Source: Candidatus Heimdallarchaeota archaeon
GTDB lineage: Archaea > Asgardarchaeota > Heimdallarchaeia > Heimdallarchaeales > Kariarchaeaceae
DNA length: 64,000 nucleotides
NCBI GenBank assembly: GCA_030149205.1
Contig: JASBSB010000006.1
Location: forward strand, 248,001-312,000
Reading direction: 5' to 3'
Positions 18,706 to 27,481 of this stretch are shown piece by piece; the stretch's first letter is position 1, and every line of letters begins with the position of its first letter. A program made the position numbers and the translations under genes. A model generated the notes under the pieces. It was given only the letters and a program-made list of their open reading frames with translations. It ran no database searches and was not told where the DNA came from.

Positions 18706-19836
18706 TCAAAACGGAAAGTATCTTCTTTTTCTTAGATACTCTAAATTCACTCCAAATGTTACAGATATTTGGTTTAGGATCTCATCTAAATACTCACCTG
18801 AGAGTTTAGCCCTCTCATCTGATTCTATGATGAACGAGGGTAAAGCAACGCCTAACCCATGTTGAGTAGTAACATAAAGAACAGACAACATAATCGGAAG
18901 AAGCTCCTGAAACCAGTTCCTCTCTGGATATGCTAGGAGCTCTGTTTTAATTGCTGTGTCTTCATTCAATTTAATCAGGCTTACCCAAACCTCTACTGGA
19001 GGATGAGAGGGAACCCAACTTGGAGCTGAGCTTCGATACCATGCAGTTCTACTAGAATTCTTTAGAATAAGTGTTGCTAACTCAGAATCCAAAATGTTTG
19101 TCATAATTGCCCGATAGCCTTTAATGAGTACAGTATCAATAGATTTTGCTCGTATCCATTGGACTATGGTTTCAACTAAATTTTTGCTGAAATCTCTAGA
19201 CCTAGTGTCTTTGATAACACCAATTAGAAGAGTCTCAGATTCAAAGGCATACATTACTAATCGGTTATAGACAGACTTAACTTCATCAATCATCTGTGAA
19301 ATTAATTTTGTTTGATTTGGGTTTTGAAAATCTGTACTATGTGGGTGAACCGAGCCATCAATAAAGAAAATTTTTGGCCCATAGACCTTGATGGAGTGAT
19401 AAGCTGCCAAATATTCGTCTCTTAGTCTGAGCAATGTTGCAAGTCTGTTTAAATCATGTCTGCTATTCAGAGAGGGTGTCAAAAACACATTTGGTGAGGG
19501 ATCAAAGTTTGGATAGTATTTTACATCAACGTTCTCCCCAATACCTGAAAACACAGGTGAAACAGCTCTAGAAATTACCAGGTCAAACCCTCTCAGTTCT
19601 TCGGTAATAAGGCCACCATCCACAGCCCCAATCTTAACAAATCTTACGGGTATTGGTTCGAGAGGGACAACTATTTGTTCGTCAACCCAGAGGTCTTGCG
19701 GAAGACTTGGAAGTTCAGGGATTACCTGCTGCCATTTGGTCAGCCATTGTCTCTGCTCAGTTAATCTCTGCTGTTCTTTCTTAAGAATATCAGCTAGTTT
19801 TTGATCAAAGAAATCTGAAATGGTAACCTTCTCCAT
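18706..19836 (-). CDS. nurA: NurA-domain nuclease
   Basis: The 376-aa protein has the NurA motifs: IGAVDGG (Asp73) in the first catalytic strand, FFIDGSVHPHS near residue 155, and a Lys-Gly-Tyr block in the core. NurA is a manganese-dependent 5'-to-3' nuclease that works with the HerA translocase and Mre11-Rad50 in archaeal end resection. The N-terminus is a short helical extension. It follows uvrC by 54 bases on the same strand, which is an unusual partner. The likely HerA-type ATPase lies 2.7 kb away on the opposite strand rather than in the same operon. Confidence 0.88.
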   Translation of the reverse strand: MEKVTISDFFDQKLADILKKEQQRLTEQRQWLTKWQQVIPELPSLPQDLWVDEQIVVPLEPIPVRFVKIGAVDGGLITEELRGFDLVISRAVSPVFSGIGENVDVKYYPNFDPSPNVFLTPSLNSRHDLNRLATLLRLRDEYLAAYHSIKVYGPKIFFIDGSVHPHSTDFQNPNQTKLISQMIDEVKSVYNRLVMYAFESETLLIGVIKDTRSRDFSKNLVETIVQWIRAKSIDTVLIKGYRAIMTNILDSELATLILKNSSRTAWYRSSAPSWVPSHPPVEVWVSLIKLNEDTAIKTELLAYPERNWFQELLPIMLSVLYVTTQHGLGVALPSFIIESDERAKLSGEYLDEILNQISVTFGVNLEYLRKRRYFPF

Positions 19837-19890
19837 ACATTGTATACTTGAATACTATATTTAACCTCCCTTGATTTTGATAAGTCATGC

Positions 19891-21804
19891 TTACTTTACT
19901 CTTTTAAATTTTCTGCGTCGTTTTTCTCGGAGCTCTTGTGCATCGATAAATTGCCTTGATCTAAGAATTATCTCAGAAGCAACATTTTGAGGAATTTTAA
20001 ATCTCTGAGAGAGGGTTTCTGAACTCTCTTTTGCAATGTTAGAAAGAGACTTGTATTCCTTCATAAGGATTGACTTCCTTTTTTCTCCAACCCCTGAAAT
20101 TTCATCAAGAAGTGTTTTTAAGCCATCTTTCATTCGGCGTTTTCGTTGATAGGTTACTGCAAATCTGTGTGCCTCATCTCTACCTGCTCTTACCAAAAGC
20201 ATCCCTGGTCTATTTTTATCAAACTGAATTGGTTCCTCCAAATTTGGTCTGTAGACCTCTTCAAGTTTTTTGGCTAGACCGATAACTGGAATACTAAGCC
20301 CTAGCTCATCAAGTGCTGTCTTTGCCCTTTTCAACTGCTCTCTCCCTCCATCTATTACAATTAGATTTGGGAGCGTCAATCCGAACTTATCCAAAGAATC
20401 TATCCAGTCACTGTACCGCCTATAAACTACCTCATACATAGATGCAAAATCATCCTGACCTTCTACAGTTCTGACCTTAAATCTCCGATATCCTTTCTTG
20501 AATGGCTTACCATGAACAAATCTTACTGATGATCCAACGTTATTTGTTCCCATGAGAGTTGAAATATCAAAAGTATCAATTATGACAGGGGGCTCATCTA
20601 GAGTTAAAATCTTTTGAAGGTCAAGAACTTGATTGGAAAAAGTTTTGGCCATTGCAAAATCACTCTTCTTTCCTAACATCACCTTTCTTCGAATAAATTG
20701 CTTGAGGTTCTGTTCCAACAGTACAACTACCTGTTTTTGATTTGCCTGCCTGTGAACAACCCGATATCCTATCTCATTCAGTATTCCATCCATACTGTCA
20801 AAGTTTGTTGCGTTCAGGACTCTGTTGAACCGATATCGCTTAGGGTCACGGCCAATAATACTAAGCGTTGTAGATAAGACAAAATCCAAGTAAATATCTC
20901 CATCAGAGCTCTCAGATTCTAGCTCTTCGATCGATATAAAAACAGGGTTTTGTTGAACCAAGTGGTTGTTTTCGACTCTTGCTACATTTACACCAAAATA
21001 TGTTTCATTTTTGTAGATTACAACTATGAAAGTGTCAGGAGAATCAATAATGACAGCCTGTTTTTCTAATGTCCTATTTAGAGACTTGAGAAGATCACGA
21101 TACTCAGCAGCTCTCTCAAACTCTAGTACATCGGCAGACTCTTTCATCAGATTTTCAACCTCCTTTTGTACTTCAGGTAGCCTACCGTCCAGAAAATTGG
21201 TTACCGCATTTATCTGTTCTCTGTAATCAACTGGATTAATGGGAACCTCACATGGTTTTAAACATTGATTGGTTCGCCTTCTAATGCATGTTTTTGCCCA
21301 GGTTTTTGCATCTCCAAGATGTATCTCATGATCACAATTTGCTACAGGAAATGTTTGCAGTATGTACTTAATGGATCTTCGAACTGCACCCACATCACTA
21401 AAAGGGCCAAGATACACCGATTCTTTGTTCTCTGTTTCTCTTGTGACAATCACTCTAGGGAATTTTTCTCCAGTTGTTATCTCTACAAAGGGGTAGGTTT
21501 TGCCATCTCTCCATTTTGAATTGATTGAAGGTTTGTGCTCTTGGATTAGATTGTATTCAAGCAGGAGTGCTTCTTTCTCAGAGCTAACCTCTACTACCTC
21601 TATATCTTTCCCCTTTTCTCTTATTACACGTGATGCAGCAAAATCATTTGAGGGGGTAAAATGGTTTCTTAACCTATTCCGAAGATTCTTTGCCTTACCT
21701 ACATATATAATTCTTCCATACTCATCTTTTATCATGTAGACCCCTGGGTTAGTTGACATGCTTTTCAAGAGCTTCTCAATTCGGGGAAGACGAACCTCCA
21801 TCAT
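19891..21804 (-). CDS. uvrC: UvrABC system protein C
   Basis: The 637-aa protein has an N-terminal GIY-YIG nuclease domain (GVYMIKDEYGRIIYVGKAKNLRNR near residue 20), a UvrB-binding UVR motif (about 205-240, with EFERAAEYRDLL), an RNase H-like C-terminal nuclease domain (VIDGGREQLKRA) and a terminal HhH pair (ISGVGEKRKSIL). It makes the dual incisions of bacterial-type nucleotide excision repair. UvrA is in this window (49.8-52.8 kb) but UvrB is not. The start may be either of the two Met codons at the N-terminus. It leads a run with nurA and the RNase H-like nuclease. Confidence 0.97.
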   Translation of the reverse strand: MMEVRLPRIEKLLKSMSTNPGVYMIKDEYGRIIYVGKAKNLRNRLRNHFTPSNDFAASRVIREKGKDIEVVEVSSEKEALLLEYNLIQEHKPSINSKWRDGKTYPFVEITTGEKFPRVIVTRETENKESVYLGPFSDVGAVRRSIKYILQTFPVANCDHEIHLGDAKTWAKTCIRRRTNQCLKPCEVPINPVDYREQINAVTNFLDGRLPEVQKEVENLMKESADVLEFERAAEYRDLLKSLNRTLEKQAVIIDSPDTFIVVIYKNETYFGVNVARVENNHLVQQNPVFISIEELESESSDGDIYLDFVLSTTLSIIGRDPKRYRFNRVLNATNFDSMDGILNEIGYRVVHRQANQKQVVVLLEQNLKQFIRRKVMLGKKSDFAMAKTFSNQVLDLQKILTLDEPPVIIDTFDISTLMGTNNVGSSVRFVHGKPFKKGYRRFKVRTVEGQDDFASMYEVVYRRYSDWIDSLDKFGLTLPNLIVIDGGREQLKRAKTALDELGLSIPVIGLAKKLEEVYRPNLEEPIQFDKNRPGMLLVRAGRDEAHRFAVTYQRKRRMKDGLKTLLDEISGVGEKRKSILMKEYKSLSNIAKESSETLSQRFKIPQNVASEIILRSRQFIDAQELREKRRRKFKRVK

Positions 21805-21954
21805 TTATTCTTAGATTTCAAATACATAAATTAGTTTGGATTTACTCCACCTCTAAAAATTATTCATCACTTTTTGACTTTTGTGAGTACCTAAAGAAAG
21901 TCATAAAAACAAATTTGGTGACTTAAGGTTATCCTATTGAAGGACTAAAGTATT

Positions 21955-22056
21955 GACACGGTTCTAGAGCCTGGTACTAGGCTGGACTGCTAATCCAGTG
22001 CCATTTTGGCGCGCGGGTTCAAAAGGATCCCTGATCCTGAAATTCCCGCCCGTGTC
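21955..22056 (+). tRNA. tRNA-Ser (GCT) with a T-loop intron
   Basis: The acceptor stem GACACGG/CCGTGTC is perfect. The anticodon stem-loop CTGGA-CTGCTAA-TCCAG gives anticodon GCT. A long variable arm (GCC-ATTTT-GGC) makes it a type II tRNA, as expected for serine. The T-stem GCGGG/CCCGC is intact but its loop is 27 nt instead of 7. The surplus 20 nt (22024-22043) lies in a canonical bulge-helix-bulge and its removal gives the standard loop TTCAAAT. CCA is not encoded. Without recognising the intron this gene would score poorly in standard tRNA models. Confidence 0.95.
22024..22043 (+). other. 20-nt intron in the tRNA-Ser T-loop (59/60)
   Basis: Structure: TTCA (22018-22021) pairs with TGAA (22038-22041) as a 4-bp helix. 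It is flanked by 3-nt bulges AAA (22022-22024) and ATT (22042-22044) on opposite strands. GGAT/ATCC closes a 5-nt loop on the intron side, and the T-stem GCGGG/CCCGC closes the exon side. The tRNA splicing endonuclease cuts after the second bulge nucleotide. That releases 20 nt and joins T-loop positions 59 and 60. Pairings are seen directly; splicing is inferred from the known enzyme. Confidence 0.9.
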
Positions 22057-22086
22057 ATCGTTTTTGTTTTAACTCAAATTCATTTT

Positions 22087-22431
22087 TTATTTGATTTCAT
22101 ACTGCTCAAATTTATCAAGATATCTTTCATCTCTGAGAATGAGAATATCATCTGATTTATCTGCTGTCTCCTTATCATTTATAATTCCCACAATCTTCTT
22201 CTCAGTGATCAACTTCAAAATTCCGGAGGTAATCTTCTCAAAATCCATGTTGATTTTGTCACTTAGCTTTGTAAACTCGATTTCGTTGCCTAACTCATTT
22301 TTTAGACTTAGAATGGTAGAATGTAGCTCACTTAGTTCATCCTCACTCACTTCTGGCAAACTTCCACTCTCCACGGTCTCTTTAGCCTTTGTGTATATAT
22401 TCTTTATTGATTCGGGATCTTCAAATGACAT
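22087..22431 (-). CDS. Small protein with winged-helix-like C-terminus
   Basis: The 114-aa acidic protein has a helical first half and a second half (FTKLSDKINMDFEKITSGILKLI, then KKIVGIIND) with the helix-helix-strand-strand order of a winged helix. The opposite strand is open over almost the same span. I prefer the minus-strand reading because its composition (Glu, Lys, Ile, Asp) and predicted structure are protein-like, while the plus-strand reading is a serine and leucine-rich shadow. A TATA-like CTTTATTA lies about 27 bases before the ATG. It may be a DNA- or RNA-binding accessory protein. It sits between tRNA-Ser and the HerA-like gene. Confidence 0.65.
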   Translation of the reverse strand: MSFEDPESIKNIYTKAKETVESGSLPEVSEDELSELHSTILSLKNELGNEIEFTKLSDKINMDFEKITSGILKLITEKKIVGIINDKETADKSDDILILRDERYLDKFEQYEIK

Positions 22432-22578
22432 TTGATAATTATTATATAATTCTCGTAATAAAGGTTTTTCTCGAAAAAATTATTTATACGCAAATTATTC
22501 GGAAAGATACTGATAATTTACTTTCAAACACCTCTGTTCTTTTTTAAATATCAGATTGTTAGAAAAAAGGTGTTCACA

Positions 22579-24069
22579 ATGAGTTTGGGTACAGTAATTG
22601 CAACTGAGTTTGGTCCGACTCCAACTTTATTTCAGTTTGTCATCTCTTTAGAAGAAGCAAGAAGAATCGCTGAAACTGGATTGTTCATCCAAGTGAAAAA
22701 TGATGATGGGCATATTACATTAGGGGTTATCCAAAACCTAAGAAGAACCAACAGATACTTTTCCTCACCTGATGTTATTCATGGTACCTCGACCAATTTT
22801 AAACCACCTCAATTGTTTCCATCAGAAAAATGGGATTATCTAATTGCTGAATGTAAGGTTTTAGGAACTTTTGAAAATAACTTAAACTCAAGATCAACAA
22901 AACCTGTGACTCCAGGTTCTGAGGTCACGTTAACTGATTCCATGCTTCTCCGCCGGTTTTTAGGGTTAGATATATCCCAAGGAATACAACTTGGAAAAAT
23001 TAAACAGATGGATCTTGATGTACAAATCAATTTAGACAGGTTATTACAAAAACATCTTGCAATCCTTAGTATATCAGGAGGAGGAAAATCTTATACGACT
23101 TCGGTCTTGATTGAGGAGTTACTGAAACGACCAAAAAACATCGGAAGACCAGCAATAGTCCTTTTTGATGTCCATGGAGAGTATTCACAACTCACTGAAC
23201 TCTCAAGACTCAAAGAGTTTAAGCATGCAGAGGTTAATCTAATTCGAGCAGACTCAATTAAAATTAATGCTTCAATGTTATCCTCTAGAGATTTTGCCAC
23301 ATTACAGCCTTCAATGAGTCATGCACAACAAAGAGAACTAAGTGCCATCATCAGTGAACTTAAGCACAAAAAACAAAAAATTACAATAGGAGCCATCAAA
23401 AACCTGTTAATTTCTAAAGAAATAAATCAAATGGTAAAAGAAGCGTTGGTTGGTTGGTTAACTGTTCTTGAAAACTCTAACCTATTTAGCTACTATGAAA
23501 GTCCAAATCTTCAGGAAGAGGTGGTTCCCGGGTCTTTGACAATAATTGATCTTTCTCCAATCATCTCATTGTGGTCCAAACAGGTAATCGTATATTATTT
23601 TTTAAACAGAATTTTCAACTTAAGAAGAGTTAAAGATATTCCCCCTGTAATCACATTAATTGAGGAAGCACACCAATTCTGCCCCGAACAAACAACAAGT
23701 CCAACGAAGAAGATCATTGAGACGATTGCCAGAGAGGGGAGAAAATTCCTGACATCTTTGGTGCTGATTTCCCAAAGACCCGTGAATCTTTCTACCACAG
23801 CACTCTCTCAATGTAATTCCCATTTGATTATGAGAATATTGAACCCACATGATTTAAATTACATTGCCAAAACCTCAGAGGGAATAACTACTGAAACATT
23901 GCAGACAATTACATCATTAGGTGTCGGAGAGGGTTTGCTAGCAGGTAATGCGACGAACTATCCCATTTTTCTGCAAATCAGAGAGAAGATGCTTCAGACC
24001 AATTATGATGAAGTTTCCATGGCAAAGGCAAGTGAACGATATGAACTTCTTTTACAAGAAGCAACTTAA
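22579..24069 (+). CDS. herA: HerA-like DNA translocase ATPase
   Basis: The protein is about 496 aa. It has an N-terminal HAS-barrel-like beta region (about 1-110), a Walker A region ISGGGKS near residue 168 with Ser in place of the usual first Gly, DVHGEY after strand 2, Walker B with the catalytic acid in TLIEEAHQF, and the QRP sensor segment LISQRPVNLS typical of HerA. HerA hexamers pump DNA and activate NurA in end resection. A TTTAAATA-like box near 22544 fits either this ATG (short leader) or a GTG at 22570. The NurA gene lies 2.7 kb away on the other strand. Confidence 0.88.
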   Translation: MSLGTVIATEFGPTPTLFQFVISLEEARRIAETGLFIQVKNDDGHITLGVIQNLRRTNRYFSSPDVIHGTSTNFKPPQLFPSEKWDYLIAECKVLGTFENNLNSRSTKPVTPGSEVTLTDSMLLRRFLGLDISQGIQLGKIKQMDLDVQINLDRLLQKHLAILSISGGGKSYTTSVLIEELLKRPKNIGRPAIVLFDVHGEYSQLTELSRLKEFKHAEVNLIRADSIKINASMLSSRDFATLQPSMSHAQQRELSAIISELKHKKQKITIGAIKNLLISKEINQMVKEALVGWLTVLENSNLFSYYESPNLQEEVVPGSLTIIDLSPIISLWSKQVIVYYFLNRIFNLRRVKDIPPVITLIEEAHQFCPEQTTSPTKKIIETIAREGRKFLTSLVLISQRPVNLSTTALSQCNSHLIMRILNPHDLNYIAKTSEGITTETLQTITSLGVGEGLLAGNATNYPIFLQIREKMLQTNYDEVSMAKASERYELLLQEAT

Positions 24070-24214
24070 AATGAATTAGAAGCTTCGTCTCATCTAATGT
24101 TAAGTAAAAAAAAATAGCAAACACAAACCATTATCAGTATAGCCTAATTCACCTCAAAAATTCCGAACATTGCTTAACTTGAAAAATTAAAAACAACAAA
24201 AAGTCAACTCCGAA

Positions 24215-24222
24215 TTTAAATA
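24215..24222 (+). promoter_or_regulatory. TATA box before the 138-aa gene
   Basis: TTTAAATA, centred 25 bases before the GTG start at 24243, with no intervening Shine-Dalgarno. Confidence 0.6.
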
Positions 24223-24242
24223 CTAAACTCATGAGATAGTTT

Positions 24243-24659
24243 GTGTCTGAGAAACGATTATTTGTTGGTCATAAAGTAATATACGAGCAAATTTTTGATA
24301 AACTGTTAAAATTGATACCGAGCTTGCACATTCCAGAAAATCTCCCCGATACCGGCAGATCAGTGGTTCCAAATTACATGAATCTATCCTTTGATTTAAT
24401 CTCTAACAATGTGGGTGTGATTACTTTTGCGCTCTCTCAGTCTTACCTTCAAAATGGAGACAGAGTCCCAGACCCTGACATGATGATCAGAGTGTTCCCC
24501 AAGTATTACATGGCTGAAGCTCTAACATATCAAGACAGTTACAAATATGAAGAGGTTTATCCAAAGGTAAATTTCGTGGATATAAAAGCTAAGGAGGAAT
24601 TAAACCAATTTCTAAACAACTGGCTTAAAAATTTAATTAACCAAGGTCATAAATTGTGA
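24243..24659 (+). CDS. Uncharacterised protein, DUF1249/DUF6908-like
   Basis: The 138-aa protein starts with GTG at 24243, supported by a TATA box. It has an amphipathic N-terminal helix, then a beta-rich centre ending in DPDMMIRVFP and MAEALTYQDS, and a C-terminal helix with LNQFLNNWLKNL. The D-P-D-M segment and the terminal N-x-FL-xx-WL helix recall small bacterial DUF1249/DUF6908-type proteins of unknown role; this is a weak pattern match. No metal motif or membrane segment is seen. The nearest gene upstream is the HerA-like ATPase, 173 bases away on the same strand. Confidence 0.65.
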   Translation: MSEKRLFVGHKVIYEQIFDKLLKLIPSLHIPENLPDTGRSVVPNYMNLSFDLISNNVGVITFALSQSYLQNGDRVPDPDMMIRVFPKYYMAEALTYQDSYKYEEVYPKVNFVDIKAKEELNQFLNNWLKNLINQGHKL

Positions 24660-24818
24660 TGACTTCCCAAGTAATGGAATTTTGAAATCCTAGAATGACC
24701 TGATAGGTCTATCAATCTCTTATTTTGAGGAGATGGTTAAAAGAAGTGGGGTATTTATTTTCAATAAATCAATTAAAAAATCTTTATAGATTTATAGAAT
24801 ATTATCTAAAATAACCTT

Positions 24819-25850
24819 TTAATCTTTTTCCAGATAAACCGTTGTGATTGGGAATGGTATATTTATCTTTTCAATTCTATATCTTGCCATAAGGTCTTTG
24901 ATTAACTGGTGCTGAACTAAAAATTGTTGCTCAAAATCTTTGATAGTAACGATCAAATTGAAATTTATTGAAGAGTTCCCAAACAAGTTATATCTAACTT
25001 TAGGAGGATTAACTAGAGTTATACCCATATTTTTTAGAGTTTCGGAGGTGACTTCAATGGTGACACGTTCAACAAGCTCTAGATCAGATTCATATCCCAC
25101 ACCAATTGGGATCTTTACAGACATATCCTTCTTGGGAAGACTGTAATTTGTGATTATCGTAGAAGTCATGTTACTGTTCGGGATGATTATCAAGTTATTT
25201 TGCATGGTTCTAATAGTTGTGTTCCTCCAGTTAATATCTGTAACGTATCCAGCCTCTCCAGACTGAAGTTGAATATAATCCCCTGGTGATATCTGCCTAA
25301 CCAGAATTATGTAAATTCCAGCGAATAAGTTTGATAAGGTATCTTGAAGTGCTAAGGCAACAGCTAATGCACCCACACCAAGTGTGGCCAATAACGGACC
25401 AACATCCACTCTAAAAGCCTGTAAAATTAAGATAACAGCATAAACAAAAATAAGAAACCTCATCAGATTGTGAAATATCGTCGTCTGAGGGAGATTCCCC
25501 TTTCTCATATGGTAGTTTAGAAAGAGGCTGATAGCCCTAGCGAAAACAATCAAAATTGTAATAATAAATAGAATTTGTATTGTTAGCTGGATATCCGGAA
25601 TGTATATTCCAATAGAGTCTTTAACCGTCTGATTGTTTGCATTGTAAGTTAGAAAAAGTGATATAGAACCTAAGATTGTCCAAATGATAACAAATGAACC
25701 AATACCGTTGACTAAGTTACGTAAGAAAACAGCCTGAGATTCTTTTGCGTAGCGTTTAATTATAGGAAAGAGGAGCAGATAAAGAAGCAAGCCTGTTCCT
25801 AAACCGATACCTACGAAGGTTCCTATTTCTACTACCAATGGTTGAGCCAT
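24819..25850 (-). CDS. MscS-family mechanosensitive channel
   Basis: The 343-aa protein has an N-terminal membrane part of about four or five helices, the last being the pore-lining TM3 with glycine-alanine packing (LGVGALAVALALQDTLSNLFAGI, about 153-175). This leads into the MscS beta domain (PGDYIQL, then VTDINWRNTTIRT and IIIPNSNM) and a C-terminal alpha/beta domain. These are defining features of small-conductance mechanosensitive channels, which release solutes under hypo-osmotic shock from the cytoplasmic membrane. Length is near the usual 280-340 aa. It is a stand-alone gene facing the 388-base intergenic region. Confidence 0.93.
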   Translation of the reverse strand: MAQPLVVEIGTFVGIGLGTGLLLYLLLFPIIKRYAKESQAVFLRNLVNGIGSFVIIWTILGSISLFLTYNANNQTVKDSIGIYIPDIQLTIQILFIITILIVFARAISLFLNYHMRKGNLPQTTIFHNLMRFLIFVYAVILILQAFRVDVGPLLATLGVGALAVALALQDTLSNLFAGIYIILVRQISPGDYIQLQSGEAGYVTDINWRNTTIRTMQNNLIIIPNSNMTSTIITNYSLPKKDMSVKIPIGVGYESDLELVERVTIEVTSETLKNMGITLVNPPKVRYNLFGNSSINFNLIVTIKDFEQQFLVQHQLIKDLMARYRIEKINIPFPITTVYLEKD

Positions 25851-26238
25851 AGTTTGAAATAATTATTTGCTTATTATATTTTTAGTTGGAGATAGATGGA
25901 ACGATTTTACTAAATATACCACATTATAATTAAACTTTAATTTATCTAAAACCAACATTTGAACAAAGAGAAAAGACCTCGGAAAACTAACTTAGAAGGA
26001 CTGAATCCTCGCAATTATTTTTGAGACAGATTTAGAGTCAAAGATAACATTTTTCTTGTTTGAAGCCAATTATATAAAAAAAAGTTGCCTGAAAGTGTTC
26101 TCAGGTTGTTTTTAATAATATTTGAGCCAATTGCATTATTTTTTTTCAAATGACTACTGAAATGATTTGTGAAAATTAGTTCAATTAAGCCCACATTTAA
26201 TAGGAAACAATATAACAGAGGGAAACAGTATTCACTTG
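25851..26238. other. 388-base intergenic region
   Basis: It separates the channel gene and the first small zinc-ribbon gene, which are divergent. It contains a TATA-like TATATAAAA at 26071-26079 followed by a weak 5-bp inverted repeat (CCTGA at 26088, TCAGG at 26101) and a T run, which might mark a short transcript, and a second box (AATATAAC, about 26210-26217) fitting the gene at 26239. No open frame of note is seen. Confidence 0.4.
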
Positions 26239-26484
26239 ATGTACTGTGGTAATTGTAGTCTGGAAATCAGACGCGAGGTTAATTATTGCCCTCATTGTGG
26301 ATATCTTGTAAACAGAACGGGGGAATTAGAAGAAAGTCGAAAGTGTCCCTGGTGTGGACACAGCTCGTTTAGTAAGATAGCAATATCAACAGAGGAGGAA
26401 GAGTCCAGAGCTCTCTTTAACTGTGATGAATGCGGATTTATTGTGAGTTTCATAAAAGAGATAAAACAACAAGAAATGAAATAA
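26239..26484 (+). CDS. Small double zinc-ribbon protein
   Basis: The 81-aa protein has four CxxC knuckles: CGNC, CPHC, CPWC and CDEC, making two zinc ribbons. The second contains the CPWCGHSSF core shared with the next gene. The ATG at 26239 is preferred to the in-frame TTG three bases upstream because a TATA-like box lies about 26 bases before it. Such small ribbons bind nucleic acid or protein partners in archaea; no partner is evident. It is paralogous to the gene at 26617. Confidence 0.75.
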   Translation: MYCGNCSLEIRREVNYCPHCGYLVNRTGELEESRKCPWCGHSSFSKIAISTEEEESRALFNCDECGFIVSFIKEIKQQEMK

Positions 26485-26616
26485 AGAGATGTTTCTTCAA
26501 TAGAAAATTTCTGAAAGACCCCCACATTGAATTAGCAATTAGATAACTTCAGATATATCCTAATACATCAAATGTTAAATGAAAGATTAAAATAACATTA
26601 TTTGAAGACCTTTGTT

Positions 26617-26877
26617 ATGGAATGTGCTTCATGTGGATTTAAGGTCATTGAAACCGATATTTATTGCCCAAACTGTGGAAAAGCTGTGAATCTAAAAACA
26701 GACTCAAAGGACGTGCACAGGTGTGTCTGGTGTGGACATCAGTCCTTTAAAACTGATAAAAGCTCCTTGGACAAAGGCAGAGGTCTTACAGAACATGAAC
26801 TGGTTCTTAGGATCTGTGAAAACTGTGGATTTGTTCATTATTTTCTAGAAGGTGACATTCCACAAGAATTGGACTGA
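26617..26877 (+). CDS. Small double zinc-ribbon protein, paralogue
   Basis: The 86-aa protein has the same layout as the gene at 26239: CASC, CPNC, CVWC with a CGHQSF core, and CENC near the end. The ATG at 26617 is preferred over the upstream TTG at 26602 since a TATA-like GATTAAAATA (26585-26594) sits about 28 bases before it. The two are tandem duplicates separated by 132 bases, each with its own promoter. A decayed third copy of its 3' end lies at about 28190-28345. Confidence 0.75.
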   Translation: MECASCGFKVIETDIYCPNCGKAVNLKTDSKDVHRCVWCGHQSFKTDKSSLDKGRGLTEHELVLRICENCGFVHYFLEGDIPQELD

Positions 26878-27223
26878 ATTCAGTTTATCTGGAGTTTGTT
26901 TATTATTCAAGATCAGATATATTTTCTAAATAATGATTCTGAGCCATCCTTTAGCTTCTAATATAGCGAACGGTAGATTCTTAAGTTGGTCTTAGTATAC
27001 TTTGTAGAAATACGATGGAATTCCAGAATGGAGTTAGATATCCAGGGTGATTAAGTATGATTCCAATCTCTCATTAACAAATTATTTTGGTATTTACTTC
27101 TAAATCTCAGTAAATTGAATAGAAATAAATTAAGAAGGGTAAATAAATACTGACATGAAGAAAATACTACTTTTCGACCTAAAGTTGAAAAGGTTTATAT
27201 TTCAAAACATCAATAATTTAATT
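26878..27223. other. 346-base intergenic region
   Basis: It contains no open frame I can support. Its right end carries the TATA box of the PIN antitoxin gene. The frame upstream of the antitoxin ATG is open back to 27155, but that extension runs through the TATA box and is not likely translated. Confidence 0.4.
27194..27200 (+). promoter_or_regulatory. TATA box of the first PIN toxin-antitoxin operon
   Basis: TTTATAT, centred 27 bases before the ATG at 27224. It decides between this ATG and the upstream start at 27155. Confidence 0.65.
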
Positions 27224-27481
27224 ATGCCAACAACCATTAAAATTAGTGACGCATCAAAAAATAAGTTAGAGAAGCTGAGAGCAAGGCTATTATTACAGGG
27301 AAGAAAATTTAAGCAGGAAGAATTAATAGACTTTGTAATATCATTGGCTGAAACAAGCCCATTAATCCTAAGCAAAGGAAAGTATAAAGGTTTATCTAAG
27401 GAAGAGAGGAAAGAATTTCTTGCATTTTCTTTTGAAGGTGGAGGTTCAGATAAGTCTATTGATGAGGAAGTATATTCATAA
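27224..27481 (+). CDS. Antitoxin of a PIN-type toxin-antitoxin pair
   Basis: The 85-aa protein starts MPTTIKISDASKNKLEKLRARL, the strand-helix start typical of ribbon-helix-helix-like VapB antitoxins, followed by a second helix (QEELIDFVISLAE) and a charged C-terminal tail that would wrap the toxin. The stop TAA is directly followed by the toxin ATG, implying translational coupling. It is a clear relative of the antitoxin at 32008 (shared IKIxDxxKxxLxKLxAxL pattern). Antitoxin role is inferred from size, fold and position. Confidence 0.8.
   Translation: MPTTIKISDASKNKLEKLRARLLLQGRKFKQEELIDFVISLAETSPLILSKGKYKGLSKEERKEFLAFSFEGGGSDKSIDEEVYS

Noticed and set aside
22091..22435. Plus-strand frame of 114 codons opposite the small winged-helix-like gene
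   Set aside because: Ser/Leu-rich composition and no plausible fold; the minus-strand reading has better composition, a promoter and structure.
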